Shown here: piece after piece, positions 16,079-25,011 of the stretch
Layout: each line of letters opens with the position of its first letter
How positions within the stretch are numbered: position 1 is the stretch's first letter
Source of the DNA: Actinomycetes bacterium
GTDB taxonomy: Bacteria; Actinomycetota; Actinomycetes; Nanopelagicales; Nanopelagicaceae
DNA length: 37,519 nucleotides
Direction: 5' to 3'
NCBI GenBank assembly: GCA_919902125.1
Contig: CAKKQM010000079.1
Coordinates: 1-37,519 of the forward strand
Notes under the pieces: model-generated
Database searches by the model: none
Seen by the model: the letters and a program-made list of their open reading frames with translations, nothing else
What the model was told of the DNA's origin: nothing
Made by a program: the position numbers and the translations under genes

Positions 16079-16591
16079 TTAAAAACCCGTCTTCTGGTTT
16101 CGACGAGCTTGGAGATTCTCACCCTTTGCTCTGGCTTCATCGCGGAGCATGGCCATTGCACTGGTAACTTTCGCTGAAATCGCCGGATCTTTAACACCTA
16201 AAATTCTGGCAGCGAGCAGCGCTGCATTCTTGGCGTTACCTACCCCCACTGTTGCAACAGGGATACCTGCCGGCATCTGCACAATAGAGAGCAGGGAATC
16301 CAAGCCATCGAAAGATTTTAAAGCAATTGGCACTCCAATTACTGGCAACGGCGTCAGTGCTGCAACTATTCCTGGCAGATGCGCCGCCCCGCCAGCAGCA
16401 GCGATTATTACTTCAATCCCAGAAGACTTGGCAGATTGCGCAAAATCCATTGTCTCAATGGGCATGCGGTGTGCAGAAAGTACTTGTACGGAATATGTGA
16501 TACCTAATTCATCTAAAACCTTGGCAGCATCTTCCATGATTGGCCAATCGGAATCAGACCCCATAATTATCGCGACAATTGCTTTACTCAT
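16079..16591 (-). CDS. purE: N5-carboxyaminoimidazole ribonucleotide mutase PurE
   Basis: 170 aa. MGSDSDW (10-16), LSAHR (catalytic His41) and [10 protein letters not shown] (His71) are the class I PurE signatures. The enzyme converts N5-CAIR to CAIR in de novo purine synthesis. Start ATG 16591 has GGAG (16598-16601) 6 nt upstream; TTG 16594 is too close to it. purK, the usual partner that makes N5-CAIR, is not adjacent. The gene follows birA after about 100 nt, with a possible TACGCT -10 box at 16646-16651. Confidence 0.95.
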   Translation of the reverse strand: MSKAIVAIIMGSDSDWPIMEDAAKVLDELGITYSVQVLSAHRMPIETMDFAQSAKSSGIEVIIAAAGGAAHLPGIVAALTPLPVIGVPIALKSFDGLDSLLSIVQMPAGIPVATVGVGNAKNAALLAARILGVKDPAISAKVTSAMAMLRDEARAKGENLQARRNQKTGF

Positions 16592-16645
16592 CAATGACTC
16601 CGTTCATGTAATCGATGGCGCGTGCATGACCAATCTTGCCTCCCT

Positions 16646-16651
16646 AGCGTA
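16646..16651 (-). promoter_or_regulatory. Possible -10 box for purE
   Basis: TACGCT on the minus strand, within the birA-purE gap, about 54 nt before ATG 16591. It would give a short leader holding the GGAG ribosome site. No -35 was recognised. Confidence 0.25.
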
Positions 16652-16693
16652 CATCTTTGCGATATTGATGAATTTTGAGCACTGGGATCCCGA

Positions 16694-17488
16694 TTAGTCC
16701 GTGTTCAGATGCACGACATCGCCAACCGTCAAGAGTTCTCCAGTTGTCAAAATCAGTGCCCCGCTCGGATCGATTCCAATTGCCGTAGATTCCCGCACAG
16801 TTCCAGTCGGCGATTCAACTCGAATCTGCCGACCAATAGTTGCGCTACGCGCTTCATATTCCCGAACCAATCGGACATCTCCAGATTCCCAACGCTCTAG
16901 GTAATCTGTAAAATTCTGCAAGATGGCCACTAATAACTCATCACGATTGCATCCACTACATCCTTGCAAATTTAAAGCCGACGCAGTTGAAACAGGAAGT
17001 TCGTCCTGGCCTAGATGCACATTGATCCCAATTCCGATAATTACCCCCGCGCCATCTCGGTGATCAATTCGTTCAGAGAGTAGTCCGGCAATCTTTTTTT
17101 CGTTCATCAAAATATCGTTAGGCCATTTTAATTTTGGTATGTGATTCACATCCAATCTGCATTGCGATTCGATCGCGGCGCAGACCGCTTGCCCTGCGAG
17201 TAATGGTAGCCAGAGCCAATCCGCGCTATCACGGAGTGGTTTTATAAAGAATGAAAATAGGAGCGCAGATTGTGGTGGTGCTACAAAACTTCGATCGAGT
17301 CTTCCTCGGCCTGCAGATTGAAACTCAGCGACCAGCACATTGCCATGTCCCGAATTCCCCTCACGAATCTGTACCGCTAAATCATTCTGTGTTGAACCAG
17401 TGACATCAACCACGCTTACTCGCCAGTAACTATTATTCAGAGCGGAATTGATGCGCTCGTTATCCAACGGCCTACGTAACATCTCCAT
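16694..17488 (-). CDS. birA: Biotin-[acetyl-CoA-carboxylase] ligase
   Basis: 264 aa. Biotin-adenylate binding loop GRGRLDR (60-66) and KWPNDI (Lys121) are clear, with a short C-terminal SH3-like domain (EARSATIGRQIRVESPTGTV). There is no N-terminal helix-turn-helix, so it is a monofunctional ligase, not a repressor. The likely target is Lys536 of the carboxylase alpha subunit encoded at 19851. ATG 17488 is chosen: TACGGT lies 7 nt before it, while longer readings to 17545 would invade the divergent carboxylase gene. The 18-bp divergent gap carries both promoters' -10 boxes. Confidence 0.92.
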   Translation of the reverse strand: MEMLRRPLDNERINSALNNSYWRVSVVDVTGSTQNDLAVQIREGNSGHGNVLVAEFQSAGRGRLDRSFVAPPQSALLFSFFIKPLRDSADWLWLPLLAGQAVCAAIESQCRLDVNHIPKLKWPNDILMNEKKIAGLLSERIDHRDGAGVIIGIGINVHLGQDELPVSTASALNLQGCSGCNRDELLVAILQNFTDYLERWESGDVRLVREYEARSATIGRQIRVESPTGTVRESTAIGIDPSGALILTTGELLTVGDVVHLNTD

Positions 17489-17494
17489 GACTAG

Positions 17495-17501
17495 TACCGT
17501 A
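17495..17501. promoter_or_regulatory. Overlapping divergent -10 boxes of accD-like gene and birA
   Basis: On plus, TACCGT (17495-17500) is 6 nt before ATG 17507. On minus, TACGGT (17501-17496) is 7 nt before ATG 17488. The two hexamers share five base pairs, so RNA polymerase could open only one at a time. The gap between the two start codons is 18 bp. Confidence 0.5.
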
Positions 17502-17506
17502 GGGGT

Positions 17507-19078
17507 ATGAACCGTGATCTGCATACTACTGCGGGAAAAATTCAAGACCTACGTGGCCGATTAGATGAAGCAGTCCATGCTGGGTCAGCGCGTGCAATCG
17601 AAAAGCAGCACGCCAAAGGAAAGATGACCGCCCGAGAACGAATTGCAAAACTTGTTGATCAAGATAGTTTTACTGAACTCGATGAATTTGCTCGCCATCG
17701 TTCAACCAATTTTGGAATGGAAAATAATCGTCCATACGGTGATGGTGTTGTCATCGGGTACGGAACGATTGATGGTCGCAATGTCGCAATTTATTCCCAA
17801 GATTTCACTGTCATGGGCGGGAGCCTCGGAGAAGTCTTCGGGGAAAAAATGGTAAAGATTGCCACGCTCGCGCTCAAGAATGGAATCCCACTCATCGGAA
17901 TAAGTGATTCGGGCGGTGCACGTATCCAAGAGGGCGTTGCATCGTTAAGCGGTTACGGAAAAATCTTCCGCCTCAACACCCGCTCATCTGGTGTCATCCC
18001 TCAGATCTCATTGATTCTTGGTCCCTGCGCTGGTGGAGCAGCCTACTCCCCCGCACTTACGGATTTCACCGTAATGGTGAATGAAACTTCTCATATGTTT
18101 ATTACGGGCCCTGACGTCATCAAGACAGTTACCGGCGAAGACGTTGGAATGGAAGAACTCGGTGGCGCGCATACTCATAACACACGCACGGGCAATGCAC
18201 ATTACTTGGCAGAAAATGAAGATGACGCTCTGGATTATGTAAAAGCATTGCTCTCTTATTTACCAAGTAACAATGTAGACGGCGCTCCAATCTTGCCTGC
18301 AACAGAAACGCTTACGCAAAAAGCAACCGACCAGGCACTTGATTCATTAATTCCTGACAGCCCAAATCAACCATACGACATGAAGGTACTGGTCCGAGCC
18401 CTCTTAGATGAATCTGAATTCTTGGAAATACAAGCGCTCTTTGCTCAAAACATTGTTGTTGGTTTTGGTCGTATCGAAGGTCATTCCGTTGGTGTGATCG
18501 CCAATCAACCTCAACAGTTGGCCGGAACGCTTGATATCAATTCCAGTGAGAAAGCCGCTCGCTTCTTGCGTTTCTGCGATGCTTTCAGCATTCCTATAAT
18601 TACTCTCGTTGATGTACCGGGCTTCCTTCCTGGCATCGAACAGGAATGGAACGGCGTCATTCGCCGTGGTGCCAAGTTGTTATACGCCTATGGTGAAGCT
18701 TCCGTGCCAATGGTTACGCTTATTACCCGTAAAGCCTACGGCGGTGCATTTATCGTTATGGGATCGAAATATATCGGCGCAGATGTGAACCTAGCTTGGC
18801 CTAGTGCGGAAATCGCGGTGATGGGCGCGCAAGGGGCCGTAAATATTCTTTACCGTAAAGAACTCAACGAGGCTGACGATGCTGAAAAGTTGCGCGCTGA
18901 TCTCATCACCGAATATAACGAAACCTTGGCAAACCCATATCTAGCTGCCGATCGTGGCTTTGTTGATGCAGTCATTGAGCCAAATCAAACGCGCGAATAC
19001 ATCACAAAAGCATTGCGGACTTTGCGTACCAAACGCGATTCGCTCCCGGCTCGCAAACACGGAAATATTCCGCTGTGA
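17507..19078 (+). CDS. Acyl-CoA carboxylase beta subunit (carboxyltransferase)
   Basis: 523 aa, full length for the PccB/AccD5 family. The N-terminal half has [11 protein letters not shown] (133-143) and [14 protein letters not shown] (171-184) for acyl-CoA binding. The C-terminal half has [20 protein letters not shown] and [12 protein letters not shown] for carboxybiotin. It transfers the carboxyl group from biotin to propionyl- or acetyl-CoA. Position 416 is Ile, where propionyl-specific subunits usually carry Asp (aligned by eye), so acceptance of acetyl-CoA is possible. ATG 17507 has a -10 box 6 nt before it. The stop overlaps the epsilon-like gene by GTGA. It heads a nine-gene plus-strand run. 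Confidence 0.93.
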   Translation: MNRDLHTTAGKIQDLRGRLDEAVHAGSARAIEKQHAKGKMTARERIAKLVDQDSFTELDEFARHRSTNFGMENNRPYGDGVVIGYGTIDGRNVAIYSQDFTVMGGSLGEVFGEKMVKIATLALKNGIPLIGISDSGGARIQEGVASLSGYGKIFRLNTRSSGVIPQISLILGPCAGGAAYSPALTDFTVMVNETSHMFITGPDVIKTVTGEDVGMEELGGAHTHNTRTGNAHYLAENEDDALDYVKALLSYLPSNNVDGAPILPATETLTQKATDQALDSLIPDSPNQPYDMKVLVRALLDESEFLEIQALFAQNIVVGFGRIEGHSVGVIANQPQQLAGTLDINSSEKAARFLRFCDAFSIPIITLVDVPGFLPGIEQEWNGVIRRGAKLLYAYGEASVPMVTLITRKAYGGAFIVMGSKYIGADVNLAWPSAEIAVMGAQGAVNILYRKELNEADDAEKLRADLITEYNETLANPYLAADRGFVDAVIEPNQTREYITKALRTLRTKRDSLPARKHGNIPL

Positions 19079-19236
19079 TCAGATACACAATTACCTCTGG
19101 AACACCAACGGCTGAAGAACTTACCGCTCTTGAACAGGCGCTTAAAGACCATGAGCGACCCGAAGTTGCCACCAAAGCAATCAAGAGCGTTTGGGCTGCG
19201 CCACAATTACGCATGCCATTGGTGAGGAAAACCTAA
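19075..19236 (+). CDS. Acyl-CoA carboxylase epsilon-like subunit (53 aa)
   Basis: Starts GTG 19075, overlapping the beta-subunit TGA by 4 nt, and stops TAA immediately before the maf ATG. The 53 residues contain [20 protein letters not shown], matching the 'G-PT-EELAAL' helix of actinobacterial AccE/PccE. A later [12 protein letters not shown] matches the W-x-x-P-x-x-x-R segment that ends those proteins. Epsilon subunits bind between alpha and beta subunits and raise carboxylase activity. Both sequence and position (beta-epsilon-maf-alpha order, as in mycobacteria) support the call. It is small enough to be missed by length filters. Confidence 0.82.
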   Translation: MIRYTITSGTPTAEELTALEQALKDHERPEVATKAIKSVWAAPQLRMPLVRKT

Positions 19237-19854
19237 ATGCCCTCAATCATTCTTGCCTCTGCTTCCCCATCTCGTAAGCGCTTATTGAAAGCTGCTGGTA
19301 TTTCTGCAAGAGTAATCATCAGCAATGTTGACGAAGATGCAGAAATTTATACAACGATGGCACCAAAAGAAATGGTCATCGCCTTAGCGATTGTAAAAGC
19401 GCATACGATCCGCGAACTTGTTACGGAGCCAGCTCTCATAATTGCTTGCGATTCAAATTTTGAATTTGAGGGCGAGTCTTTAGGTAAACCACTTACTGCC
19501 CAGGCTGCCAGAGAACGAACAAAAAGGCTTAGCGGAAAATCCGGTTATCTTCACACTGGTCATTGCATCATTGATACCGCCCAAGGAATGGAAATCTCCG
19601 ATATCGCAACAACTAAAGTAACTTTTTCGGAACTAACGGATGAAGAAATTGAAGACTATGTTGCATCGGGTGAACCACTTGGTGTTGCTGGTGGTTTTAC
19701 CCTCGATGGCCTCAGTAGCGCTTTTATTCCATCAATCGAAGGTGATTATACGAACGTCATCGGACTCTCTATTCCCCTCTTGCGACGCATGACAACGCAG
19801 TTGGGATATAGCTGGCCAGCATTAAAGCACCAACTTACTGGAGCGCAAAAATGA
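19237..19854 (+). CDS. maf: Maf-family nucleotide pyrophosphatase
   Basis: 205 aa. N-terminal [17 protein letters not shown] is the phosphate-binding signature, followed by [18 protein letters not shown] and the C-terminal [28 protein letters not shown]. Maf proteins hydrolyse canonical or modified nucleoside triphosphates (house-cleaning) and have been linked to septum control. The actinobacterial 'CDS' form replaces the usual ADTVV. Its place between the carboxylase epsilon and alpha genes is conserved in high-GC actinobacteria without a known functional reason. ATG follows the epsilon stop directly; the 3' end overlaps the next ATG (ATGA). Confidence 0.92.
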   Translation: MPSIILASASPSRKRLLKAAGISARVIISNVDEDAEIYTTMAPKEMVIALAIVKAHTIRELVTEPALIIACDSNFEFEGESLGKPLTAQAARERTKRLSGKSGYLHTGHCIIDTAQGMEISDIATTKVTFSELTDEEIEDYVASGEPLGVAGGFTLDGLSSAFIPSIEGDYTNVIGLSIPLLRRMTTQLGYSWPALKHQLTGAQK

Positions 19855-21569
19855 AAAGTGTATTGATTGCCAACCGCGGTGAAATTGCAGTTCGCATTAT
19901 TCGCGCGTGTAAAGATCATGGTCTCAAAAGCATTGCTGTGTATTCCGATGAGGATCGCAACCTGCTGCATGCCCAAATGGCCGACGAGGCCTACTCACTC
20001 AACGGCCTGACCGCTGCGCAAACATATTTGAATATTGAAAAGATCATTGAGGTTGCTAAGTCTTCGGGCGCAGATGCCGTACACCCCGGTTACGGTTTCC
20101 TCGCAGAAAATGCCAATTTCGCTCAAGCGGTTGTTGATGCTGGCTTGATATGGATTGGTCCACCACCTGAAGCGATTCGATTGCTCGGTGACAAGGTTTC
20201 TGCTCGCAAGATTGCCGCAAAGGTGGGCGCACCACTTGTTGCCGGTACTGCAGATCCCGTCGAAAACCCTGAAGAAGTAATTGCTTTTGCTAAAGAATAT
20301 GGGCTTCCCGTGGCTATCAAAGCCGCACACGGCGGTGGCGGTCGCGGTCTCAAAATAGCCCGCACAATGGAGGAAATCCCCGAAGCCTTTGCGTCGGCTG
20401 TACGTGAAGCAATTGCAGGTTTTGGGCGTGGTGAATGTTTTGTAGAGCGTTATCTCGATCGCCCTCGACACGTAGAAACCCAAGTTCTTGTTGATTCACA
20501 TGGGCATGCTGTGGTCATCAGTTCGCGGGATTGCTCGTTGCAACGCCGCCACCAAAAATTAGTAGAGGAAGCGCCAGCACCATTCCTGTCTGATGCTCAG
20601 AACAAAGAGTTGTATCGCTCGAGTAAAGCGATCATGAAGGAAGCTGGCTACGTCGGCGCTGGTACTTGCGAATTCTTAGTTGGAGTCGATGGCACAATTT
20701 CATTCCTTGAGGTAAATACCCGCCTTCAAGTAGAGCATCCAGTAAGCGAAGAGATCACAGGGATTGATCTGGTTCGCGAACAATTCCGCATCGCCATGGG
20801 TGAAACTTTAGGTTACGACGACCCAGAGACCCGCGGACATTCCTTAGAGTTCCGCATCAATGGCGAGGATCCTGGCCATTTATTCTTACCAGCGCCAGGT
20901 CGAATTACTGAATGGAATCTACCCACGGGCCCGGGCGTGAGAGTTGATGCTGGCTTTAAGAACGGTGACACCATCAGTGGAAATTTCGATTCACTCTTAG
21001 CCAAACTGATCATCACCGGTGATAGCCGAGAGCAAGCAATTCATCGAGCACGCCGTGCTCTCGATGAATTTCACGTCGGTGGCTTAGCAACTGCGTTGCC
21101 GTTCCATCGCGCAATTGTGCAAGACCCTGCATTTACGGAAAATTTTGCGGTTTACACCAGTTACATTGAAAATGAATTTGTTAATGAAATTCCAGCATTT
21201 GTTGCAACCAATCCCCAATCGCAGAGCCTTGCTGCTCCCGAGCATCTCGTCGCTGAAGTCAATGGTCATCGCTTTGAAGTACTCCTTCATGCGCCCGAAC
21301 CGCTCCATAAGCGCCATCGCGCCAAGAAGAGCATGAGCGGTGCTGTTGCTGGAAGCGGGTTGACCAGCCCAATGCAAGGCACAGTGGTCAAGATAGAAGT
21401 TGATGAGGGCGATCTCGTTAAAGTCGGCGATCTTCTCTTCGTTCTGGAAGCGATGAAAATGGAGCAGCCATTAACGGCGCATAAAGCGGGCATCGTTACA
21501 AACCTCACGGTGGTAATCGGAGAGAGCGTTTCAAACGGAGCGACGCTCTGTGACATTATTGACACATGA
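19851..21569 (+). CDS. Acyl-CoA carboxylase alpha subunit (biotin carboxylase + BCCP)
   Basis: 572 aa. The biotin carboxylase domain starts [14 protein letters not shown] and includes [10 protein letters not shown], the ATP-grasp loop [26 protein letters not shown] and [14 protein letters not shown]. After a linker, the C-terminal carrier domain ends with EAMKM, placing biotin on Lys536. It charges biotin with bicarbonate using ATP and hands it to the beta subunit. It is shorter than mitochondrial PCC alpha, and matches the actinobacterial AccA3 layout. ATGA overlaps occur at both ends (with maf and with the nucleoside phosphorylase), so carboxylase and nucleoside genes are translationally linked. 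Confidence 0.95.
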   Translation: MKSVLIANRGEIAVRIIRACKDHGLKSIAVYSDEDRNLLHAQMADEAYSLNGLTAAQTYLNIEKIIEVAKSSGADAVHPGYGFLAENANFAQAVVDAGLIWIGPPPEAIRLLGDKVSARKIAAKVGAPLVAGTADPVENPEEVIAFAKEYGLPVAIKAAHGGGGRGLKIARTMEEIPEAFASAVREAIAGFGRGECFVERYLDRPRHVETQVLVDSHGHAVVISSRDCSLQRRHQKLVEEAPAPFLSDAQNKELYRSSKAIMKEAGYVGAGTCEFLVGVDGTISFLEVNTRLQVEHPVSEEITGIDLVREQFRIAMGETLGYDDPETRGHSLEFRINGEDPGHLFLPAPGRITEWNLPTGPGVRVDAGFKNGDTISGNFDSLLAKLIITGDSREQAIHRARRALDEFHVGGLATALPFHRAIVQDPAFTENFAVYTSYIENEFVNEIPAFVATNPQSQSLAAPEHLVAEVNGHRFEVLLHAPEPLHKRHRAKKSMSGAVAGSGLTSPMQGTVVKIEVDEGDLVKVGDLLFVLEAMKMEQPLTAHKAGIVTNLTVVIGESVSNGATLCDIIDT

Positions 21570-22402
21570 ACACTCACAATTCAGAAATCCTTTACCTCGA
21601 CCCCATCGGAACCGCCGAAACTGCAGCGGCTGAAATCGCCAAGCGCACAGGCGTAGCGCAACATCACATCGCACTTGTAGCGGGATCAGGATGGGTCAGC
21701 GCGATTGATGCACTAGGAAAGCCCACTCATGAATTCAATACGGAAGAGATTCCTGGTTTTCTACCTCCAACAGTTGTTGGTCAGTCAGGAAAGATCCGCT
21801 CATATGAGTTAATGGGCGAGTCAGGCCCTATTCGAATCCTCATCTTTCTTGGACGCACGCATCTCTATGAAGGCAAAGGCGTGGAACCCGTTGTTCACGG
21901 AGTACGTACCGCAGTAAAAGCTGGCTGCAAAGTCATCATCTTGACCAATGCATGCGGGGGAATAAACACCAACTACCAAGTCGGTCAACCAGTTTTGATC
22001 CGTGATCATATTTCTCTAACTGCTACAAGCCCGCTTATTGGGGCGGATTTTGTTGACCTCACCGACCTTTACAGCAAGCGCATTCGCGCCATTGTTAAAA
22101 ACGAAGATAACTCACTAGCAGAAGGTGTCTACGTTCATTGGCGCGGACCAGCGTATGAAACTCCAGCCGAAATCCGCATGATGCGCACGATAGGCGCAGA
22201 TTTGGTAGGGATGTCCACGGTACCTGAAGCAATCGCCGCACACTCCCTTGGCGCAGAAGTGCTCGGCATCTCTCTGGTTACAAATGCAGCAGCAGGGGTC
22301 ACTGGCGAAAAACTCAACCACGAAGAAGTTATCGCTGCAGGAAAAGCAGCAGCAGACCGCATGGGTGCACTTCTCGCAAGTGTAATTCCGAAACTACTCT
22401 AG
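21566..22402 (+). CDS. punA: Purine nucleoside phosphorylase (trimeric PNP/MTAP family)
   Basis: 278 aa. Phosphate- and substrate-site motifs of trimeric PNP are visible: [53 protein letters not shown] and the base-binding LVTNAAAG. It converts purine (deoxy)nucleosides and phosphate to base and (deoxy)ribose-1-phosphate. It works with Add (adenosine to inosine) and the mutase encoded next. ATG overlaps the alpha-subunit stop by 4 nt; the mutase gene follows after 4 nt. Confidence 0.93.
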   Translation: MNTHNSEILYLDPIGTAETAAAEIAKRTGVAQHHIALVAGSGWVSAIDALGKPTHEFNTEEIPGFLPPTVVGQSGKIRSYELMGESGPIRILIFLGRTHLYEGKGVEPVVHGVRTAVKAGCKVIILTNACGGINTNYQVGQPVLIRDHISLTATSPLIGADFVDLTDLYSKRIRAIVKNEDNSLAEGVYVHWRGPAYETPAEIRMMRTIGADLVGMSTVPEAIAAHSLGAEVLGISLVTNAAAGVTGEKLNHEEVIAAGKAAADRMGALLASVIPKLL

Positions 22403-22406
22403 GACT

Positions 22407-24032
22407 ATGAAGCCTGAGTTACTGGCGCAGGTCAATGCCTGGATTTTGGATGATCCGGATGCACAAACCGCGGAACAGTTGCGCGAACTTCTTGCTGCGA
22501 ACAATGAGGCAGAATTAAGTAAACATTTCTCTGGGTTTCTGCAATTTGGTACTGCCGGGCTCCGTGGTCCGATTGGACCTGGCCCATCATCAATGAACCG
22601 CGCCGTTGTTGGACGTACGGCCGCTGGGCTAGCTAACTACATGAAGGCCCGTGGACTTAAGAGCATCGTGATTGGCCGTGATGCACGACATGGATCGGAA
22701 GATTTCACTCGCGAAACCGCAGAAATCATGAGTGGCGCTGGCATGGAAGTTTTCGTCTTGCCTCGTCCACTACCAACTCCAGTTCTAGCATTTGCAATTA
22801 CTGAACTCGGTGTTGATGTTGGTGTGATGGTGACGGCTAGCCATAACCCCCGCGAAGATAATGGCTACAAGGTTTACCTTGGTGGCACAGTAGATGGAAT
22901 TGATTATCGGGCCTCGCAAATCATCTCTCCGGCAGATAGCCAGATATCCCACGAGATTGCATTAATCACATCACTTGCAACTCAGCAGCGTGACACCAAG
23001 TGGACTGTGCTTGATGACGCAATTGTTGAGAAATATGTTGTCCGCACTGCTGCATTGGCGACGAAGCCCGGCGATCTCAAAATTGTCTACACCGCACTTC
23101 ACGGTGTTGGTACTGAAACACTCGAGCGCGTTTTCCATGCAGCAGGATTTACTTCCCCAATCTTGGTACAAGCCCAAGCGCAGCCCGATCCAGATTTTCC
23201 AACCGTTGCCTTTCCTAATCCCGAAGAACCTGGCGCTATCGATCTGGCTCTAGAAACTGCGCGCAATTGTGGTGGCGATCTTGTGATCGCCAATGATCCA
23301 GATGCCGACCGTTGCGCTGCTGCAATTAAAGATCCAACGCGTGGCTGGCGCATGTTGCGCGGGGATGAACTCGGTGCCCTCTTCGGGGAATACATTGCGG
23401 CACACGCCAATGGTGGAATTCTTGCAAACTCCATTGTCTCTTCCTCCATCTTGAAGAAAATTGCAACACACCACAAGATGGAGTTTCGCGAAACTCTCAC
23501 AGGATTTAAGTGGCTAGCAAAAATCAAGGGACTTACCTTCGGTTACGAAGAAGCGCTAGGTTATTGCGTCGATCCCACATCAGTCAACGATAAGGATGGA
23601 ATTTCGGCAGCTTTAGTATTGGCGCAAATTGCGAGCGACCTTAAAGCCGAAGGCAAAACTATTCTGGATTTCCTTGATGAGATTTGGTTGCGACATGGCT
23701 TTCATGGCACAGAACAGATCTCTCTACGTGTTAATGATCTCTCGCAGATTGCAACGTTATTAAAGAGCCTTCGATCAGACCCTCCAACCGAAATTGCGGG
23801 CCGAGAAGTTATATCTATTGATGACTTGATGCAGTCGAAAGATGGCTTGCCGCCCACCGACGGTATTCGTATCTGGCTAGTTGGCGAAATTCGGATCATT
23901 ATTCGACCCAGTGGAACTGAAGCAAAAGTGAAATGCTATATCGAAGTAATCAGTCATGCGGGTGCAAGCGCTGCACAAGAAGTACTAGATCAGCTAAGAG
24001 GACCCCTCACGGCTTTCTTGACTGGCTCCTAA
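22407..24032 (+). CDS. Phosphohexomutase-family enzyme, likely phosphopentomutase (PGM2-like)
   Basis: 541 aa. All four domain signatures of the alpha-D-phosphohexomutase superfamily are present: TASHNP with the phosphoserine, the metal loop DPDADR, the sugar loop GYEEALGY and the phosphate loop RPSGTEAK. The N-terminus with FGTAGLRGPIGPGPSSMN is typical of the PGM2/ManB-like branch. Databases often call these phosphomannomutase, but its place between PNP and DeoC argues for (deoxy)ribose-1-phosphate to 5-phosphate conversion; this is inference. The well-known DeoB-type phosphopentomutase is not in the window. Confidence 0.88.
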   Translation: MKPELLAQVNAWILDDPDAQTAEQLRELLAANNEAELSKHFSGFLQFGTAGLRGPIGPGPSSMNRAVVGRTAAGLANYMKARGLKSIVIGRDARHGSEDFTRETAEIMSGAGMEVFVLPRPLPTPVLAFAITELGVDVGVMVTASHNPREDNGYKVYLGGTVDGIDYRASQIISPADSQISHEIALITSLATQQRDTKWTVLDDAIVEKYVVRTAALATKPGDLKIVYTALHGVGTETLERVFHAAGFTSPILVQAQAQPDPDFPTVAFPNPEEPGAIDLALETARNCGGDLVIANDPDADRCAAAIKDPTRGWRMLRGDELGALFGEYIAAHANGGILANSIVSSSILKKIATHHKMEFRETLTGFKWLAKIKGLTFGYEEALGYCVDPTSVNDKDGISAALVLAQIASDLKAEGKTILDFLDEIWLRHGFHGTEQISLRVNDLSQIATLLKSLRSDPPTEIAGREVISIDDLMQSKDGLPPTDGIRIWLVGEIRIIIRPSGTEAKVKCYIEVISHAGASAAQEVLDQLRGPLTAFLTGS

Positions 24033-24037
24033 GAAGG

Positions 24038-24043
24038 TAAGGT
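24038..24043 (+). promoter_or_regulatory. Possible -10 box or ribosome site for deoC
   Basis: TAAGGT lies 6 nt before GTG 24050 and fits the leaderless pattern, but the AAGG within it also has a 7-nt spacing suitable for a ribosome site. Both readings are possible; an internal promoter is less certain than at other genes. Confidence 0.3.
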
Positions 24044-24049
24044 AGTGCG

Positions 24050-24997
24050 GTGAATTACTACGGATTAGTTGATGGCAGCGATGCCTCCCTCCGCAATTTC
24101 TTACGGACTCTTTCTGGCGTAGATCAGATCGGCGCAGAATCCCGTGCAGCAATGTTGGCAACACGGAGCATTAAGACCACTGCGAAAAATTGGGCTATTG
24201 ATCTGGCAATCTCCATGGTTGACCTCACCACGCTTGAGGGTGCCGACACCCCTGGGAAGATCCGCGCTCTGGCCGCCAAAGCAGTTCGGCCCGACCCAAC
24301 AGATTCGACTGTTCCAAGCGTCGGGGCAGTCTGCGTTTACAACGATATGGTTTCGATTGCGCGCCAACATCTTGATCTCATTGGTGGCGCTCACGTTCGT
24401 GTTGCTGCCGTATCGACCGCTTTCCCATCAGGTCGCGCTTCCATGGCTGTAAAAATCCAAGATACGCAAGACGCGATTGATGCCGGCGCTGCTGAAATCG
24501 ATATGGTCATCGACCGCGGCGCGTTTCTCTCTGGTCGCTACCTAGAGGTTTTCAATGAGATCGTGCAGATTCGTGCCCTCTGCGGCAAGAAGACGCATCT
24601 CAAAGTTATTTTAGAAACTGGCGAACTAGTGACATACGACAATGTACGTAAAGCATCATTTCTTGCAATGCTAGCTGGTGCGGATTTCATTAAAACATCT
24701 ACCGGAAAGGTCTCCCCTGCGGCCACGCCTCCCGTTGTTTTAGTGATGTTGGAAGCAGTACGAGATTTCTATGAAATGACAGACCGTCGAATTGGTGTAA
24801 AGCCGGCGGGCGGTATTCGCAATACCAAAGATGCCATCAAGCAACTTGTCCTTGTCAACGAAACTGCTGGTCCGGAATGGCTCAATCCTGGCCTCTTCCG
24901 CATCGGTGCCAGCGCACTCTTAAATGATTTACTGATGCAGAGAATGAAAATGCGCGATGGCTATTACCCTAGCCCTACCTACGTGACGATCGATTAA
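24050..24997 (+). CDS. deoC: Deoxyribose-phosphate aldolase
   Basis: 315 aa. Schiff-base Lys215 sits in ADFIKTSTGK, with a second active-site Lys251 in GVKPAGGIR. VVAAV-like strand AAVSTAFPSG and EIDMVIDRGAFLSG are also typical. It cleaves 2-deoxyribose-5-phosphate to acetaldehyde and glyceraldehyde-3-phosphate. It is longer than the E. coli enzyme because of an N-terminal extension of about 50 residues, as in other actinobacterial and eukaryotic forms. The start is GTG 24050, 17 nt after the mutase stop. The aldehyde dehydrogenases that follow can dispose of its acetaldehyde. Confidence 0.94.
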   Translation: MNYYGLVDGSDASLRNFLRTLSGVDQIGAESRAAMLATRSIKTTAKNWAIDLAISMVDLTTLEGADTPGKIRALAAKAVRPDPTDSTVPSVGAVCVYNDMVSIARQHLDLIGGAHVRVAAVSTAFPSGRASMAVKIQDTQDAIDAGAAEIDMVIDRGAFLSGRYLEVFNEIVQIRALCGKKTHLKVILETGELVTYDNVRKASFLAMLAGADFIKTSTGKVSPAATPPVVLVMLEAVRDFYEMTDRRIGVKPAGGIRNTKDAIKQLVLVNETAGPEWLNPGLFRIGASALLNDLLMQRMKMRDGYYPSPTYVTID

Positions 24998-25011
24998 GGC
25001 GAGAAGAACAA

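Noticed and set aside
16604-16633. Upstream mini-frame of 10 codons before purE with a GGGAGG site
   Set aside because: If the TACGCT -10 box is used, transcription would start inside the GGGAGG, so the mini-frame would lack its ribosome site; evidence is too thin.
16149-16697. 182-codon open frame on plus, antisense to purE
   Set aside because: It lies fully opposite the unmistakable purE and its product matches no family I recognise; composition is that of a shadow frame.
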